Source: an uncultured Pseudomonadota bacterium
GTDB taxonomy: Bacteria; Pseudomonadota; Gammaproteobacteria; Steroidobacterales; Steroidobacteraceae
Length of the DNA stretch: 64,000 nt
Direction of reading: 5' to 3'
NCBI GenBank assembly: GCA_903828595.1
Contig: CAIKMS010000016.1
Location: forward strand, 124,001 to 188,000
The notes under the pieces are model-generated. The model had not been told where the DNA came from. It searched no databases and worked only from the letters and a program-made list of their open reading frames with translations. A program made the position numbers and the translations under genes. Positions 52,066 to 60,749 of the stretch are shown here, in pieces; within the stretch, counting starts at the first letter, position 1, and each line of letters opens with the position of its first letter.

Positions 52066-53136
52066 ATGAAAGAAGCCGACTTCGCCCCGGCGTTACTGTC
52101 TTGGTTTGACCTACACGGCAGGCATGACCTGCCGTGGCAGTCGCCACGCAGCCTTTATCGTGTGTGGTTGTCTGAAGTCATGCTGCAGCAGACTCAGGTC
52201 GCCACGGTCATTCCCTACTTCCAACGCTTTTTGGAGCGTTTCCCTGATATCGAATCGTTGGCCAACGCGCCTATTGATGAGGTCTTGCACCTGTGGTCTG
52301 GATTAGGCTACTACGCGCGTGCTCGAAATCTGCATAAAGCGGCCAGGCAAATTCTGGCTGAGGGTGGCGGCCAGTGGCCAACTGATATCGAGCACTTAGT
52401 TCAGTTGCCGGGAATAGGGCGATCCACAGCGGCCGCCATTTTGGCTCAAGCGCTGGATCAGAGGCAGCCGATCTTGGATGGGAACGTTAAGCGCGTTCTG
52501 GCGCGCTGGTTTGGTATTGGCGGCTGGCCGGGTCAGGCGGCGGTGTTGACCAGGCTCTGGGCGGCCAGTGAGGCCGTGACGCCAGCGACTCGCGCAGCGG
52601 ATTACACGCAAGCCATCATGGATCTGGGCGCGACGCTCTGCACCCGCAGTAGGCCTCAATGTGAGCGCTGCCCGGTGGCTCCAGGCTGCGTCGCTTACCG
52701 CGAGGGCCTGCAGAGCCTCTACCCTGGCAAACGCGTTGTAAAGGGCGACAGGCGTACCCGTCAGGTTGTTTGGGTGTTGATTAGGCGAGATGGTGCCTTG
52801 CGCTTGGTGCAAAGACCACCACAGGGGATCTGGGGCGGGTTGTGGGGGTTCCCGGAGTTCCCGGACCTAGCAGCGGCTATTAGCGCGATGTCAGTTCGCG
52901 CGGGCACCCCACCTGAGTTCAGCCGCCTGACGGCGGTAAATCACAGCTTTAGTCATTTTGATCTGACGATCACCCCGTTACTGTTCGACGAGTTAGGGGC
53001 GGCTGGCATAGAGGATGAGAGCAGTGTCTGGTATAACCCCCATACACCGCCAGCCATTGGCTTGGCGGCGCCAGTCGCCGATCTCATTCGCGCGGTCAGT
53101 ACGGGCAGGGTCAGTTTTGACCTCTTTTCAGAGTGA
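52066..53136 (+). CDS. mutY: Adenine DNA glycosylase
   Basis: 356 residues. Glycosylase domain: catalytic Glu in WLSEVMLQQTQV, helix-hairpin-helix LPGIGRSTAAAILA, catalytic Asp in ILDGNVKRVLARW. The 4Fe-4S loop has cysteines in CTRSRPQCERCPVAPGC. A C-terminal NUDIX-like 8-oxoG recognition domain follows. It excises A opposite 8-oxoG, complementing MutM at 19.5 kb. yggX starts 8 bp downstream, the usual operon. Confidence 0.97.
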   Translation: MKEADFAPALLSWFDLHGRHDLPWQSPRSLYRVWLSEVMLQQTQVATVIPYFQRFLERFPDIESLANAPIDEVLHLWSGLGYYARARNLHKAARQILAEGGGQWPTDIEHLVQLPGIGRSTAAAILAQALDQRQPILDGNVKRVLARWFGIGGWPGQAAVLTRLWAASEAVTPATRAADYTQAIMDLGATLCTRSRPQCERCPVAPGCVAYREGLQSLYPGKRVVKGDRRTRQVVWVLIRRDGALRLVQRPPQGIWGGLWGFPEFPDLAAAISAMSVRAGTPPEFSRLTAVNHSFSHFDLTITPLLFDELGAAGIEDESSVWYNPHTPPAIGLAAPVADLIRAVSTGRVSFDLFSE

Positions 53137-53143
53137 ATCGGTT

Positions 53144-53416
53144 ATGACTCGAATGGTTTATTGCGCGCGTCTTAAGCAGGAAGCTCCGGGTTTGGAGCGG
53201 CCGCCATTTCCCGGGGCTGCCGGCCAGCGTATTTATGAGCAGGTGTCGGTCCAAGCGTGGGATCAGTGGTTGGCGCACCAGACCATGCTGATCAACGAGT
53301 ACCGCCTGACGCCGTACGAGGCAAAAGCACGGCAATTCCTGGCTGGTGAGCTCGAAAAGTTCATTTTTGGGTCTGGGTCTGAGGCACCGGATGCCTACGT
53401 GCCTCCTACTCCTTGA
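53144..53416 (+). CDS. yggX: Probable Fe(2+)-trafficking protein
   Basis: 90 residues from ATG 53144, the standard size. It starts MTRMVYCARLKQEAPGLERP with the single conserved Cys, then FPGAAGQRIYEQVS and WDQWLAHQTMLINEYRL. The family protects Fe-S proteins such as MutY from oxidative damage. It is encoded 8 bp after mutY. Confidence 0.96.
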   Translation: MTRMVYCARLKQEAPGLERPPFPGAAGQRIYEQVSVQAWDQWLAHQTMLINEYRLTPYEAKARQFLAGELEKFIFGSGSEAPDAYVPPTP

Positions 53417-53476
53417 CGCGGAGCCGTCGCGACCGGTCTAATACGCGACCGTTCATGCCCACCGGGCGTGAAACTC

Positions 53477-53552
53477 GGCCAGGTAGCTCAGTCGGTAGAG
53501 CAGCGGATTGAAAATCCGCGTGTCGGCGGTTCGATTCCGCCCCTGGCCACCA
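53477..53552 (+). tRNA. tRNA-Phe(GAA)
   Basis: 76 nt with encoded CCA. Acceptor GGCCAGG pairs with CCTGGCC. The anticodon stem encloses TTGAAAA, anticodon GAA. Its 3' 57 nt recur at 55280-55336, and an accessory islet begins directly after it. Confidence 0.97.
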
Positions 53553-53676
53553 TTTCTCCAAGCGATATCAAACGGTTAGCAACGGCGATGTGCGGCGATC
53601 TGCCGTAGCACAACTGTTTCAATGTTTTGGGGTGAGGTGGGGTGCGGCTCGGTTGGCTGGGGCCGGCACGCAGCGG

Positions 53677-54132
53677 TCAACCCTCCTGATCGCGCCACGC
53701 GGGGATTGTCGCGGGCATGATCAAGCACGAAAAGAAGGCGACATTCAGGAAGTCGGCGACCACGCTATGGGTTAGCTTGAAATCGCCATATACCCTACCG
53801 AGGCGATCGCTGCCGATAAGGCCGATCAAGATTACCGCAACCGCATAGGCGTAGGCATGCAGATAGGCGGCGTTGCGCCCCTGAACTTCGCGTTCGTCAA
53901 GATCCCTCACTGGTGCATTGGCAAGAAAGCTATAGCTGCACAGGAAGACCAGGATTGAAGTCGAAAATCCGATCAAAGCCGCAAAGCCCACGGCGAGCTG
54001 GAGCGCGGGATGCTCGCTGATCAAGAACAGCTTAAGTAAGAATCAAAGGTAAAGTGTGCCAAGCGCAACTGCGGGGAGGAATTTTGCTCCGCGTGGACTC
54101 AGGAGGATGTACTTCGAGCGGTCAGCGCTCAA
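53677..54132 (-). pseudogene. Membrane protein gene interrupted by in-frame TGA
   Basis: Read from a TTG at 54132 that overlaps the end of the regulator gene by 11 bp, the frame gives SADRSKYILLSPRGAKFLPAV, then a TGA at 54043-54045, then 122 further codons. After the stop come hydrophobic segments (LAVGFAALIGFSTSILVFLC, AYAVAVILIGLIGS) and the loop LDEREVQGRNAAYLHA, usual in small membrane proteins next to Xre regulators. The sequence on both sides of the stop looks like one protein, possibly with Trp at the stop. Restart at TTG 54024 (115 residues) is possible. No family function is known. Confidence 0.55.
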
Positions 54133-54403
54133 CGGGCTCGTGACGGGCATGTGTCTGCTCCTTCTGGGCGGTGATTGGATGAGTCAGTTGACTCGCTAGG
54201 GTGGGAAACGATTGCAGGGAGAACAATGCTTCGACCGGCACGCGGAATACGGCAGCGAGCTTCAGTGCAAGTTCAACACTTGGCGTGTAGGTCCCCCTCT
54301 CCAGAAATCCGATGGTCTGAGGGTTGACGTTCACCGCCGCCGCGAGGTCCTTGCGGCTCAGCCCCTTCTCCACTCGAAACACCGCGATGCGATTTTGTAC
54401 CAT
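54122..54403 (-). CDS. Xre-type helix-turn-helix regulator
   Basis: 93 residues. The helix-turn-helix is RKDLAAAVNVNPQTIGFLERG, following VQNRIAVFRVEKGLS, and a helical second part reads SVELALKLAAVFRVPVEALF. It is of the short regulator type paired with small membrane proteins; here the membrane gene overlaps its stop by 11 bp. A promoter (TTGTTG-N17-GATAAT on the minus strand) with the palindrome TTGTGT-N2-ACACAA between the boxes lies just upstream, suggesting self-repression. The upstream region is strikingly AT-rich compared with neighbours. Confidence 0.85.
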   Translation of the reverse strand: MVQNRIAVFRVEKGLSRKDLAAAVNVNPQTIGFLERGTYTPSVELALKLAAVFRVPVEALFSLQSFPTLASQLTHPITAQKEQTHARHEPVER

Positions 54404-54423
54404 GAAATAAAATTATCATAATA

Positions 54424-54437
54424 TTGTGTAAACACAA
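54424..54437 (-). promoter_or_regulatory. Palindrome inside the regulator's promoter
   Basis: TTGTGT-AA-ACACAA (plus strand), a perfect 6-2-6 repeat placed between the -35-like TTGTTG and -10-like GATAAT of the regulator gene. It is a good candidate for the regulator's own operator. Confidence 0.5.
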
Positions 54438-54483
54438 CAAAATGTTAACGAATATATTTTTTTGCTTATTCGGCGGCACGCCA

Positions 54484-54519
54484 TTGACGGGCAGAACGCT
54501 TTAGTTATAACATTGTTAT
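54484..54519 (+). promoter_or_regulatory. mazEF promoter with overlapping operator
   Basis: TTGACG at 54484-54489 and TATAAC at 54506-54511 with a 16-nt spacer form a sigma-70-like promoter. The palindrome ATAACA-T-TGTTAT (54507-54519) overlaps the -10 box and ends 4 bp before the mazE ATG, as expected for toxin-antitoxin self-repression. Confidence 0.55.
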
Positions 54520-54523
54520 CATT

Positions 54524-54781
54524 ATGAAAGCCCTAACCGTCACCTTACGTCGTATCGGGAATTCACAGGGGATCGTGATTCCAAAGCCATTGCTGGCGCA
54601 GGTCGGCTTAGCGGGACACGCTGATCTCACGGTCGAGCGCGGAGCCATCGTACTGCGCAAGCCGAGCAAGGCCGTGCGTGCGGGGTGGGCTGATGCTGCG
54701 CAAATGGTAGCAAGAGACGGTGAAGATAAACTCCTGATGGGCGAATTTTCCAACGCCGCGGACTCGGAGCTTGAGTGGTGA
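54524..54781 (+). CDS. mazE: MazE/AbrB-type antitoxin
   Basis: 85 residues. The N-terminal half is an AbrB/MazE swapped-hairpin DNA-binding fold: LRRIGNSQGIVIPKPLLAQVG then ADLTVERGAIVLRKP. The acidic C terminus (GEFSNAADSELEW) would wrap the toxin. The stop overlaps the toxin start by 4 bp. It is the antitoxin of the islet's toxin-antitoxin pair and probably represses its own promoter through the palindrome at 54507-54519. Confidence 0.9.
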   Translation: MKALTVTLRRIGNSQGIVIPKPLLAQVGLAGHADLTVERGAIVLRKPSKAVRAGWADAAQMVARDGEDKLLMGEFSNAADSELEW

Positions 54782-55095
54782 AACGCGGTGAGGTCTGGCT
54801 GGTCGCTCTTGACCCAACAGTCGGCAGTGAGATTCAGAAATCGCGGCCATGTGTGATTGTTTCGCCTTCTGAGCTCAACCAGCATCTACGAACAGTCATC
54901 GTTGCACCGCTAACGAGTAAAGGCTTCATGGCGCCTTTCCGTGTACCTGTGACGCATGCGGGTACCAAAGGTTTGATCGTCCTGGATCAAATAAGGACTG
55001 TCGACAAACTACGTCTGATCAAGCATTTGGGTGTCATTAGTGGTAAGACGCTCGCTGCTGCACTGAGTGTTTTACAAGAGGTATTCGCAGAGTAA
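54778..55095 (+). CDS. mazF: MazF/PemK-type endoribonuclease toxin
   Basis: 105 residues from GTG 54778, giving the usual 4-bp GTGA overlap with the antitoxin (a GTG one codon earlier is also possible). Family marks: KRGEVWLVALDPTVGSEIQK, RPCVIVSP with the conserved Arg, TVIVAPLTSK with the active-site Thr-Ser, and VLDQIRTVDKLRL. It cleaves RNA at short motifs that cannot be predicted from sequence. The gene looks intact. Confidence 0.93.
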   Translation: MKRGEVWLVALDPTVGSEIQKSRPCVIVSPSELNQHLRTVIVAPLTSKGFMAPFRVPVTHAGTKGLIVLDQIRTVDKLRLIKHLGVISGKTLAAALSVLQEVFAE

Positions 55096-55729
<634 letters not shown>

Positions 55730-56668
55730 ATGAACATGACCCGAAACATCACCCGAACTTTTGCTGGGCGCCGATGGTTCGCACTGGCGGGCTTCGGGAT
55801 CGCTTCCATCGCCATGGCAGCAGCGCAACGACCAATCGATGACCATCGCGCTGCTGACCCGGCAGGTTCTGTGGAAATCATCAACGTATCGGGGAAAGTC
55901 GAGGTTGAGGGTTGGGACAAGCCAGAAATAGCGGTCACTGGAACCCTCGGCGCCAATGTGGACCGTGTGGAAATCACCGTACATGGGCAGCGAACTACAG
56001 TGCGGGTCATCTCGCACGAATGGCATGGCATTCATCTTGGTTGGTCGAGCGAACCAACGGCGGCCCGCCTAAAAATCATGATGCCACGGACGGCAGCGCT
56101 CATCGCGCAACTAGTCAGCAGCGATCTTGCGACGAAAGGGCTGACGGCAGCGGCGGACGTGCAGACGGTCAGCGGAGACGTCTATTTAGTCACGGCTTCA
56201 GATGTGCGCGTGCATTCCATCAGCGGGGATGTTCATGTGCAAGCTTCCCCACAGTCGACGCGGCTCAACCTCGACTCTGTCAGCGGAGATCTGCGATTGG
56301 AGGGCGGCACGGGTGACTTGACCTTGAATTCGGTGAGTGGGGATGCCCAATTATCCGGCGGTCACTTTACGCGCATGCATCTAAAGACGGTGTCCGGTGA
56401 TGTATCCGGCTCGGTCGCCTTGACGGCCGATGGCCAGTTGGAGGCCGAGTCTGTGAGTGGCGATGTGTCGATCAAATTCGCAGGAGGGCTGCCTGCGGCG
56501 GATTTCGATCTGCAGTCCCTGAGTGGCGACGTTCAAAGTTGTCGCGGTCACGCCGCAGAACGCCCCAAGTTTGGCCCCGGCTCGCGCCTCAACTTCAGGG
56601 AAGGCGCGGGTACGGCAAAGGTTCGAGCTGAAAGCAAAAGCGGGGATGTGTCGCTCTGCGCGGACTGA
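55730..56668 (+). CDS. DUF4097 family beta-strand repeat protein, exported
   Basis: 312 residues. An N-terminal signal (RRWFALAGFGIASIAMAAAQ) suggests export. The mature part is a DUF4097 beta-solenoid whose rungs repeat (V/I/L)SGDV at about 20-residue spacing: TVSGDVYL, SISGDVHV, SVSGDLRL, SVSGDAQL, TVSGDVSG, SVSGDVSI, SLSGDVQS and KSGDVSL at the end. Such adhesin-like envelope proteins have no fixed function. A conserved-looking N-terminal stretch (VEIINVSGKVEVEGWDKPEI) is usual. It is a single gene after the islet. Confidence 0.88.
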   Translation: MNMTRNITRTFAGRRWFALAGFGIASIAMAAAQRPIDDHRAADPAGSVEIINVSGKVEVEGWDKPEIAVTGTLGANVDRVEITVHGQRTTVRVISHEWHGIHLGWSSEPTAARLKIMMPRTAALIAQLVSSDLATKGLTAAADVQTVSGDVYLVTASDVRVHSISGDVHVQASPQSTRLNLDSVSGDLRLEGGTGDLTLNSVSGDAQLSGGHFTRMHLKTVSGDVSGSVALTADGQLEAESVSGDVSIKFAGGLPAADFDLQSLSGDVQSCRGHAAERPKFGPGSRLNFREGAGTAKVRAESKSGDVSLCAD

Positions 56669-56977
56669 GTCTCGTGCGCGTGGTCTCGCTTGGATGGCTG
56701 TTTGAGACAGTTATATAGGCAGGGATAGAATTGACGAGTTCGCTAACCCTGAGCCTGAACGATTTTTTCAACTCCCATGCGGCTGCGACTCAATCAATAT
56801 GGGATGTTTTTTTTGGAACAGCGTGCCTCCTGAGGTCTTGTGCAGTTGGCAGAGTGATGGGCAAAAAATCCAAGTTAGAAAAGCTTTATTGGGCCCTTTG
56901 TCGCAGCGAGCCTTAGCAGTTGTCGGATAATTGTTTGTGATTGCATCGACCATCAGTAATTTACCAGGGAGTCATAA
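56669..56977. other. Intergenic region with no supported gene
   Basis: 309 bp between the DUF4097 gene and the broken MAPEG gene. Short open frames on both strands lack recognisable sequence; no clear hairpin or promoter stands out. Confidence 0.4.
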
Positions 56978-57376
56978 ATGCTATTGGTAACCTCTGTTAT
57001 TTCGGCTGTTCTAACCATCCTATTTATAAAGCTCTCTTTTGCCGTTATTAATCTTAGGCAAAAGAACCAGGTCGGATTCGGAACTGGTGGCAATGAAGCT
57101 CTGGAAAGAGCAATACGAGCTCAGGGAAACTTCGCCGAATACGTTCCATTTGGAATCATATTGCTGGCATGTCTAGAGGCGAATAAAGCACCTTGGTGGT
57201 AAGTTGCGCTTATGGGCGTCGCTTTAATTATTGGTCGTCTAATCCACGCGGTGGGTATTAACATCCCGCCTCCTGATTTCAGCAAGAGCGTTCTTGGAAT
57301 GCAGATTACGCTTGTTACGCTGATAAGCTTGGTCATAGTTAATCTGGGATGGTCTTTATATAGGTTAGTCGGATAA
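56978..57376 (+). pseudogene. MAPEG family gene with in-frame TAA at codon 75
   Basis: The frame from ATG 56978 encodes LLVTSVISAVLTILFIKLSF and RAQGNFAEYVPFGIILLACLE, the hallmark of MAPEG (EcaI/membrane eicosanoid and glutathione metabolism) proteins. It stops at a TAA (57200-57202) after APWW. The same frame then continues without a shift for 57 codons, VALMGVALIIGRLIHAVGI and further hydrophobic sequence, to a TAA at 57374. Together this is 132 codons, the normal MAPEG size. One base change (TTA to TAA) explains it. Confidence 0.85.
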
Positions 57377-57413
57377 TTTCGGCACGCGAAAGAAAAAACA
57401 CATAGGAACTCAA

Positions 57414-58181
57414 ATGAAAAAAATTGGATTGATTACGTTGACTGTCCTGCTCTGTTTTATCGCTGGCTGCGGAGAACGAGCAAAAATAACCAAGCTGGCT
57501 GAGCTTTCTAATAAGCAGATCGCAGTGCCCACGGGAACGGTGGCCGATAAACTGGTGCTGGAGAAGTTTCCCGCAGCAAAGATTGTTTATCTAAATTCGG
57601 TGCTTGATGCCGCGTTGGCGGTAAAGACTCATAAGGCAGATGCGGCGGCTTACGATGAGCCGATTTTAAGAAACATCGCCGCGAAAAATCCGGGCTTGCG
57701 CGTGCTCCCAGATCCGATCACGACCGATGACTACGGCTATGCCATGCGCCTTACCGATACCGACCTGAAGGCCGCAGTTGACGGAGTTGTGGCAGAAATG
57801 AAAGCCGCTGGTGAATATGAAGCGATGGTCAAACGCTGGCTGCCGGCCAGTGGTGAGCCTGGACCGATGCCAGTTATTGCTGAAGCAACGGGTACGGTTC
57901 TGCGCTTTGGAACTGCGGCTATCACTGAGCCATTTTCTTATGTCGATGGGTCGCAAAAAATTGTCGGTCTCGATATTGAGATTGCACGGCGTGTTGCTCT
58001 GAAGCTAGGTCGTCGACTCGAAATCGTCAATATGGACTTCGGCGCGATGATCCCGGCACTGATTGCGGGTAAGGTCGACATGATTGGTGCCTGTATCACC
58101 ATCACGAAGGAACGTGCAGAGAAGGTGCTATTTTCAGAGCCGTATTATCGCGGTGGAATATCGGCAATAGTGGCCGAGTGA
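57414..58181 (+). CDS. Lipoprotein with solute-binding lobes in swapped order
   Basis: 255 residues. A lipoprotein signal ends at the lipobox LCFIAGC. Residues 25-145 match the C-terminal two-thirds of a family 3 amino-acid-binding protein (KQIAVPTGTVADKLV, LDAALAVKTHKADAAAYDEP, then DYGYAMRLTDTDLKAAVDG to YEAMVKRWLP). Residues 160-255 match its N-terminal lobe (LRFGTAAITEPFSYVDG, IVGLDIEIARRVALKLG, KVDMIGACITITKERAEKV, FSEPYYRGG). Order is thus reversed, as in a circular permutation or a truncated double-domain protein. No permease or ATPase gene follows. Confidence 0.82.
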   Translation: MKKIGLITLTVLLCFIAGCGERAKITKLAELSNKQIAVPTGTVADKLVLEKFPAAKIVYLNSVLDAALAVKTHKADAAAYDEPILRNIAAKNPGLRVLPDPITTDDYGYAMRLTDTDLKAAVDGVVAEMKAAGEYEAMVKRWLPASGEPGPMPVIAEATGTVLRFGTAAITEPFSYVDGSQKIVGLDIEIARRVALKLGRRLEIVNMDFGAMIPALIAGKVDMIGACITITKERAEKVLFSEPYYRGGISAIVAE

Positions 58182-58593
58182 TACGGCTCTTGGCACGCAA
58201 CCTTGTGTTGCTTCACGAGAGTGCGCGTGTGAGAGCGGCATAACTTAGGCGTCCTTGCAAAAAATTTTGGAGTTCCGTCGCCACGCTGAGATCTGGCGCT
58301 GATGCCAACGGCGTATGGCGACGTGAAGTCCTGCTTCGGATGCCTTTGTGCTGCTCCCAAATTTCGCATACAAGGACTAGGGGTAACCAATCCTGAATGA
58401 GCGTCTTTTCAAAGGATAAAAGTGCTCGACATTCTTAGTTTGCGCCAAGATTATTGGAACTTCGGCTGCGAGATTGCCGGTATTTGCCGCTTGTTGAGCT
58501 GCTCTCCTAGCGCCCGGCGAATGGCCACTGCCAACACCGAGCTTAGTCAAGGTTAGGCTTTCCTGGTCGGGCTTGCGACTCGATCACAGGGCA
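58182..58593. other. Intergenic region with no supported gene
   Basis: 412 bp between the solute-binding protein gene and the aldolase gene, which converge here. An 81-codon minus-strand frame has no recognisable sequence. If the solute-binding gene were truncated, its missing second lobe or a permease should appear here; I see neither. Confidence 0.4.
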
Positions 58594-59439
58594 TTAGGTT
58601 GCGAAGGTAGGGTCTAGGCGGAAAGCCTTGCGCAAGAGAGCCGGCCAGGCAAAACCATTGGCAATGGCCTTAACGCCGGACGAGCCCTGACGCGCCGCAA
58701 GTTCCGCCACGCCCGGGTTGGGTAGATTGAGGTTCTCAGAACCCGCGCTCAGCGCCAAAACCTGCGCCATACACGCCCGCTCTAAGAAATAGAGACGCAA
58801 AAATGCCTCGCCCACCGTTTCTCCCACCGTTAGCGTGCCGTGATTGCGTAGTAGCATTAAGTTTCTGACGCCTATGTCGGCGACCAGGCGTTGTCGCTCG
58901 TCAAGGTCTACGGCGATACCTTCATAATCGTGAAAGGCTAGGTCTTCGCCAATGGCCATGGCAGTTTGAGTCAGTGGTAGAAGTCCGTTGGCATGAGCCG
59001 AAACGGCTTGCCCGTGCGGCGTGTGCAGGTGCATGACGGCATGTGCATCGGGTCGATTCATGTGCAGCGCCGAATGAATAACAAATCCCGCCGGATTAGT
59101 GACGTAGGGCGTCGCCATGACCGGGTGCCCTTCCATATCTACCTTAACCAGATTAGAGGCGGTGATTTCCTCAAACATCAAATTGAGGGGATTGAGCAGG
59201 AAGTGATTTTCAGGCCCTGGTACGCGTGCTGACAGGTGGGTGAATATGAGGTCATCCCAGCCAAAATGCGCTACCAGTCGGTAGGCGGCGGCCAGATCAA
59301 CACGAAGCGCCCACTCCTCTGCACTTACCTGCTGAGCTACTGACGAGTGATCAACCAACCCTGCAGCAGTGTTGGCCGTCAGCGATCCAAAGGCATCGGC
59401 AGGTTTTTTCTCACTGTGCATAGTGGAGTCCTCGCTCAA
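58594..59439 (-). CDS. Class II aldolase/adducin family protein
   Basis: 281 residues. The family core runs from LRVDLAAAYRLVAHFGWDDL and IFTHLSARVPG through the metal-binding HLHTPHG (about residue 140) to LRNHGTLTVGETVGEAF with the second His. Members are zinc-dependent aldolases, epimerases or decarboxylases. The substrate is unknown. Its start overlaps the end of the upstream dioxygenase gene by 4 bp, so the two are translationally coupled and probably act in one pathway. Confidence 0.88.
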   Translation of the reverse strand: MSEDSTMHSEKKPADAFGSLTANTAAGLVDHSSVAQQVSAEEWALRVDLAAAYRLVAHFGWDDLIFTHLSARVPGPENHFLLNPLNLMFEEITASNLVKVDMEGHPVMATPYVTNPAGFVIHSALHMNRPDAHAVMHLHTPHGQAVSAHANGLLPLTQTAMAIGEDLAFHDYEGIAVDLDERQRLVADIGVRNLMLLRNHGTLTVGETVGEAFLRLYFLERACMAQVLALSAGSENLNLPNPGVAELAARQGSSGVKAIANGFAWPALLRKAFRLDPTFAT

Positions 59440-60464
59440 TGTCGTACACCTAGAGAAACAAAAATTCTGCGGGTCCCTTGGAACGGGGAGCGGCCATGTG
59501 CCCAGAGAATGTTGTCAAGGATTAAGAGCTCGCCGTCCTGCAAAGCCAAAGCATGGGTTTGTCCCTCAAGATGCTTATGGATGAACAGCGCGTCGTCGTC
59601 CGCTAGTGGTGAGTCATCATCAAAAACCGCGGAATCCAGCGTCTCTGGCGCTTCTCGTAGTGCCGTCTGCATACGATTCCAGTCGTCGACTCGCCCATCT
59701 TTCTCGGCAAGATAGGATTGTATGACCGGAAGATAGGCAAAGGCCTGAGTGCACCAGACCTCTCCATGAATCGGGTGATTCCGGAAAAACGGGAATGGCT
59801 CCTGCAGAACCTCCAGGAAATCATCTTTGGTCCACCGTATCTTCCAATTTCGCTCGGCCGCAATAGCCTGCGCTTCGTCTCGATCTGACGTGCCCATCAT
59901 GTCATTCCAGCACCGACGTAATCTGAACATACCTTCGGTGATTCCGCGCGGTGGCATAAAGCGTCGCAACCGTGCTGTCCGACCGCGGTATTTATCAAAC
60001 ACCCAGTCAGGCAGGCTGTGCGTGAACTTAACCATGTTGCCGACCAGATTCGTCTTCTGATTATCGGATGCGGCAGAACTGCAAAACAAAGAAATGTAAT
60101 CGGGTATTACCGATACATATGCCATCTCTTGGTGTAGCGGTATCGTGACATCCGGTGGCAACTCTGTGGATTTGTACACATTACCCGTTACAGGAGCGGA
60201 GCGAATCGATGTCCCCCCCACGTACGACGAGAAGGGCTTGTAGTCGATAGCCGTCAGAAAATCCGAAAGTTCTTGCGCTTCGCGCATCTCGGAGCGCACC
60301 AGAACGGCGCCGTGCTGGTCAATCACGTCAAAGATCTCACGCCCAACTGTCGTGGCATTCAAGCTGCCGTTAAGGCTACCGGCATTGACTTCACACGATT
60401 GAATTTGATTGGCCATTGGTGAATCAACCGGACCAAAGTCCAATAAGCCGGCATGTAATTTCAC
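59436..60464 (-). CDS. TauD/TfdA-family dioxygenase
   Basis: 342 residues. The Fe(II)/2-oxoglutarate signature is HQE (in PLHQEMAYVSV, about residue 125) with the distal His in DNILWAHGRSPFQGTRRI, where the Arg binds 2-oxoglutarate. The HxE variant and the SIRSAPVTGNVYKST stretch place it nearer the clavaminate-synthase-like branch than to taurine dioxygenase. It hydroxylates an unknown substrate in the cytosol. It is coupled to the class II aldolase gene downstream. Confidence 0.88.
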   Translation of the reverse strand: MKLHAGLLDFGPVDSPMANQIQSCEVNAGSLNGSLNATTVGREIFDVIDQHGAVLVRSEMREAQELSDFLTAIDYKPFSSYVGGTSIRSAPVTGNVYKSTELPPDVTIPLHQEMAYVSVIPDYISLFCSSAASDNQKTNLVGNMVKFTHSLPDWVFDKYRGRTARLRRFMPPRGITEGMFRLRRCWNDMMGTSDRDEAQAIAAERNWKIRWTKDDFLEVLQEPFPFFRNHPIHGEVWCTQAFAYLPVIQSYLAEKDGRVDDWNRMQTALREAPETLDSAVFDDDSPLADDDALFIHKHLEGQTHALALQDGELLILDNILWAHGRSPFQGTRRIFVSLGVRH

Positions 60465-60545
60465 GGCAATTCTGCTCCGCTTCCTAGACCATTCGGGTGG
60501 TGCTTAGAGTCACTGTACCGCTCGCGATAGAATACGGTCAACGAC

Positions 60546-60576
60546 GCAAAAGCCCCGATGACCGCGGTGCTTTTGC
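60546..60576. terminator. Hairpin between the cupin and dioxygenase genes
   Basis: Perfect 8-bp arms GCAAAAGC and GCTTTTGC around a GC-rich 15-nt loop that can pair further. It lies 174 bp after the stop of the minus-strand cupin gene at 60750. There is no long U-run. Confidence 0.45.
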
Positions 60577-60749
60577 AGATCGGTTGTCTAAACCTGAGCC
60601 GTCAATTCCCTTGCTCATCGTCATTTTGGCGAATTAGCCGACTCTGATTCCTCCTTGAGAGCAATTAAGATACTCAATCGATCAAAGGATTTCCCTGTTG
60701 GTCGAATAACGATGACGGTGGTCATAACCGCCACGACGATTGAAGAAGA

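Noticed and set aside
56160-56660. Tandem DNA repeat in the DUF4097 gene
   Set aside because: The repetition is at protein level (SGD rungs) with diverged codons, so it is a fold feature, not a DNA repeat.
58145-58390. 81-codon minus-strand frame after the solute-binding gene
   Set aside because: Overlaps that gene, no family resemblance, no ribosome site.
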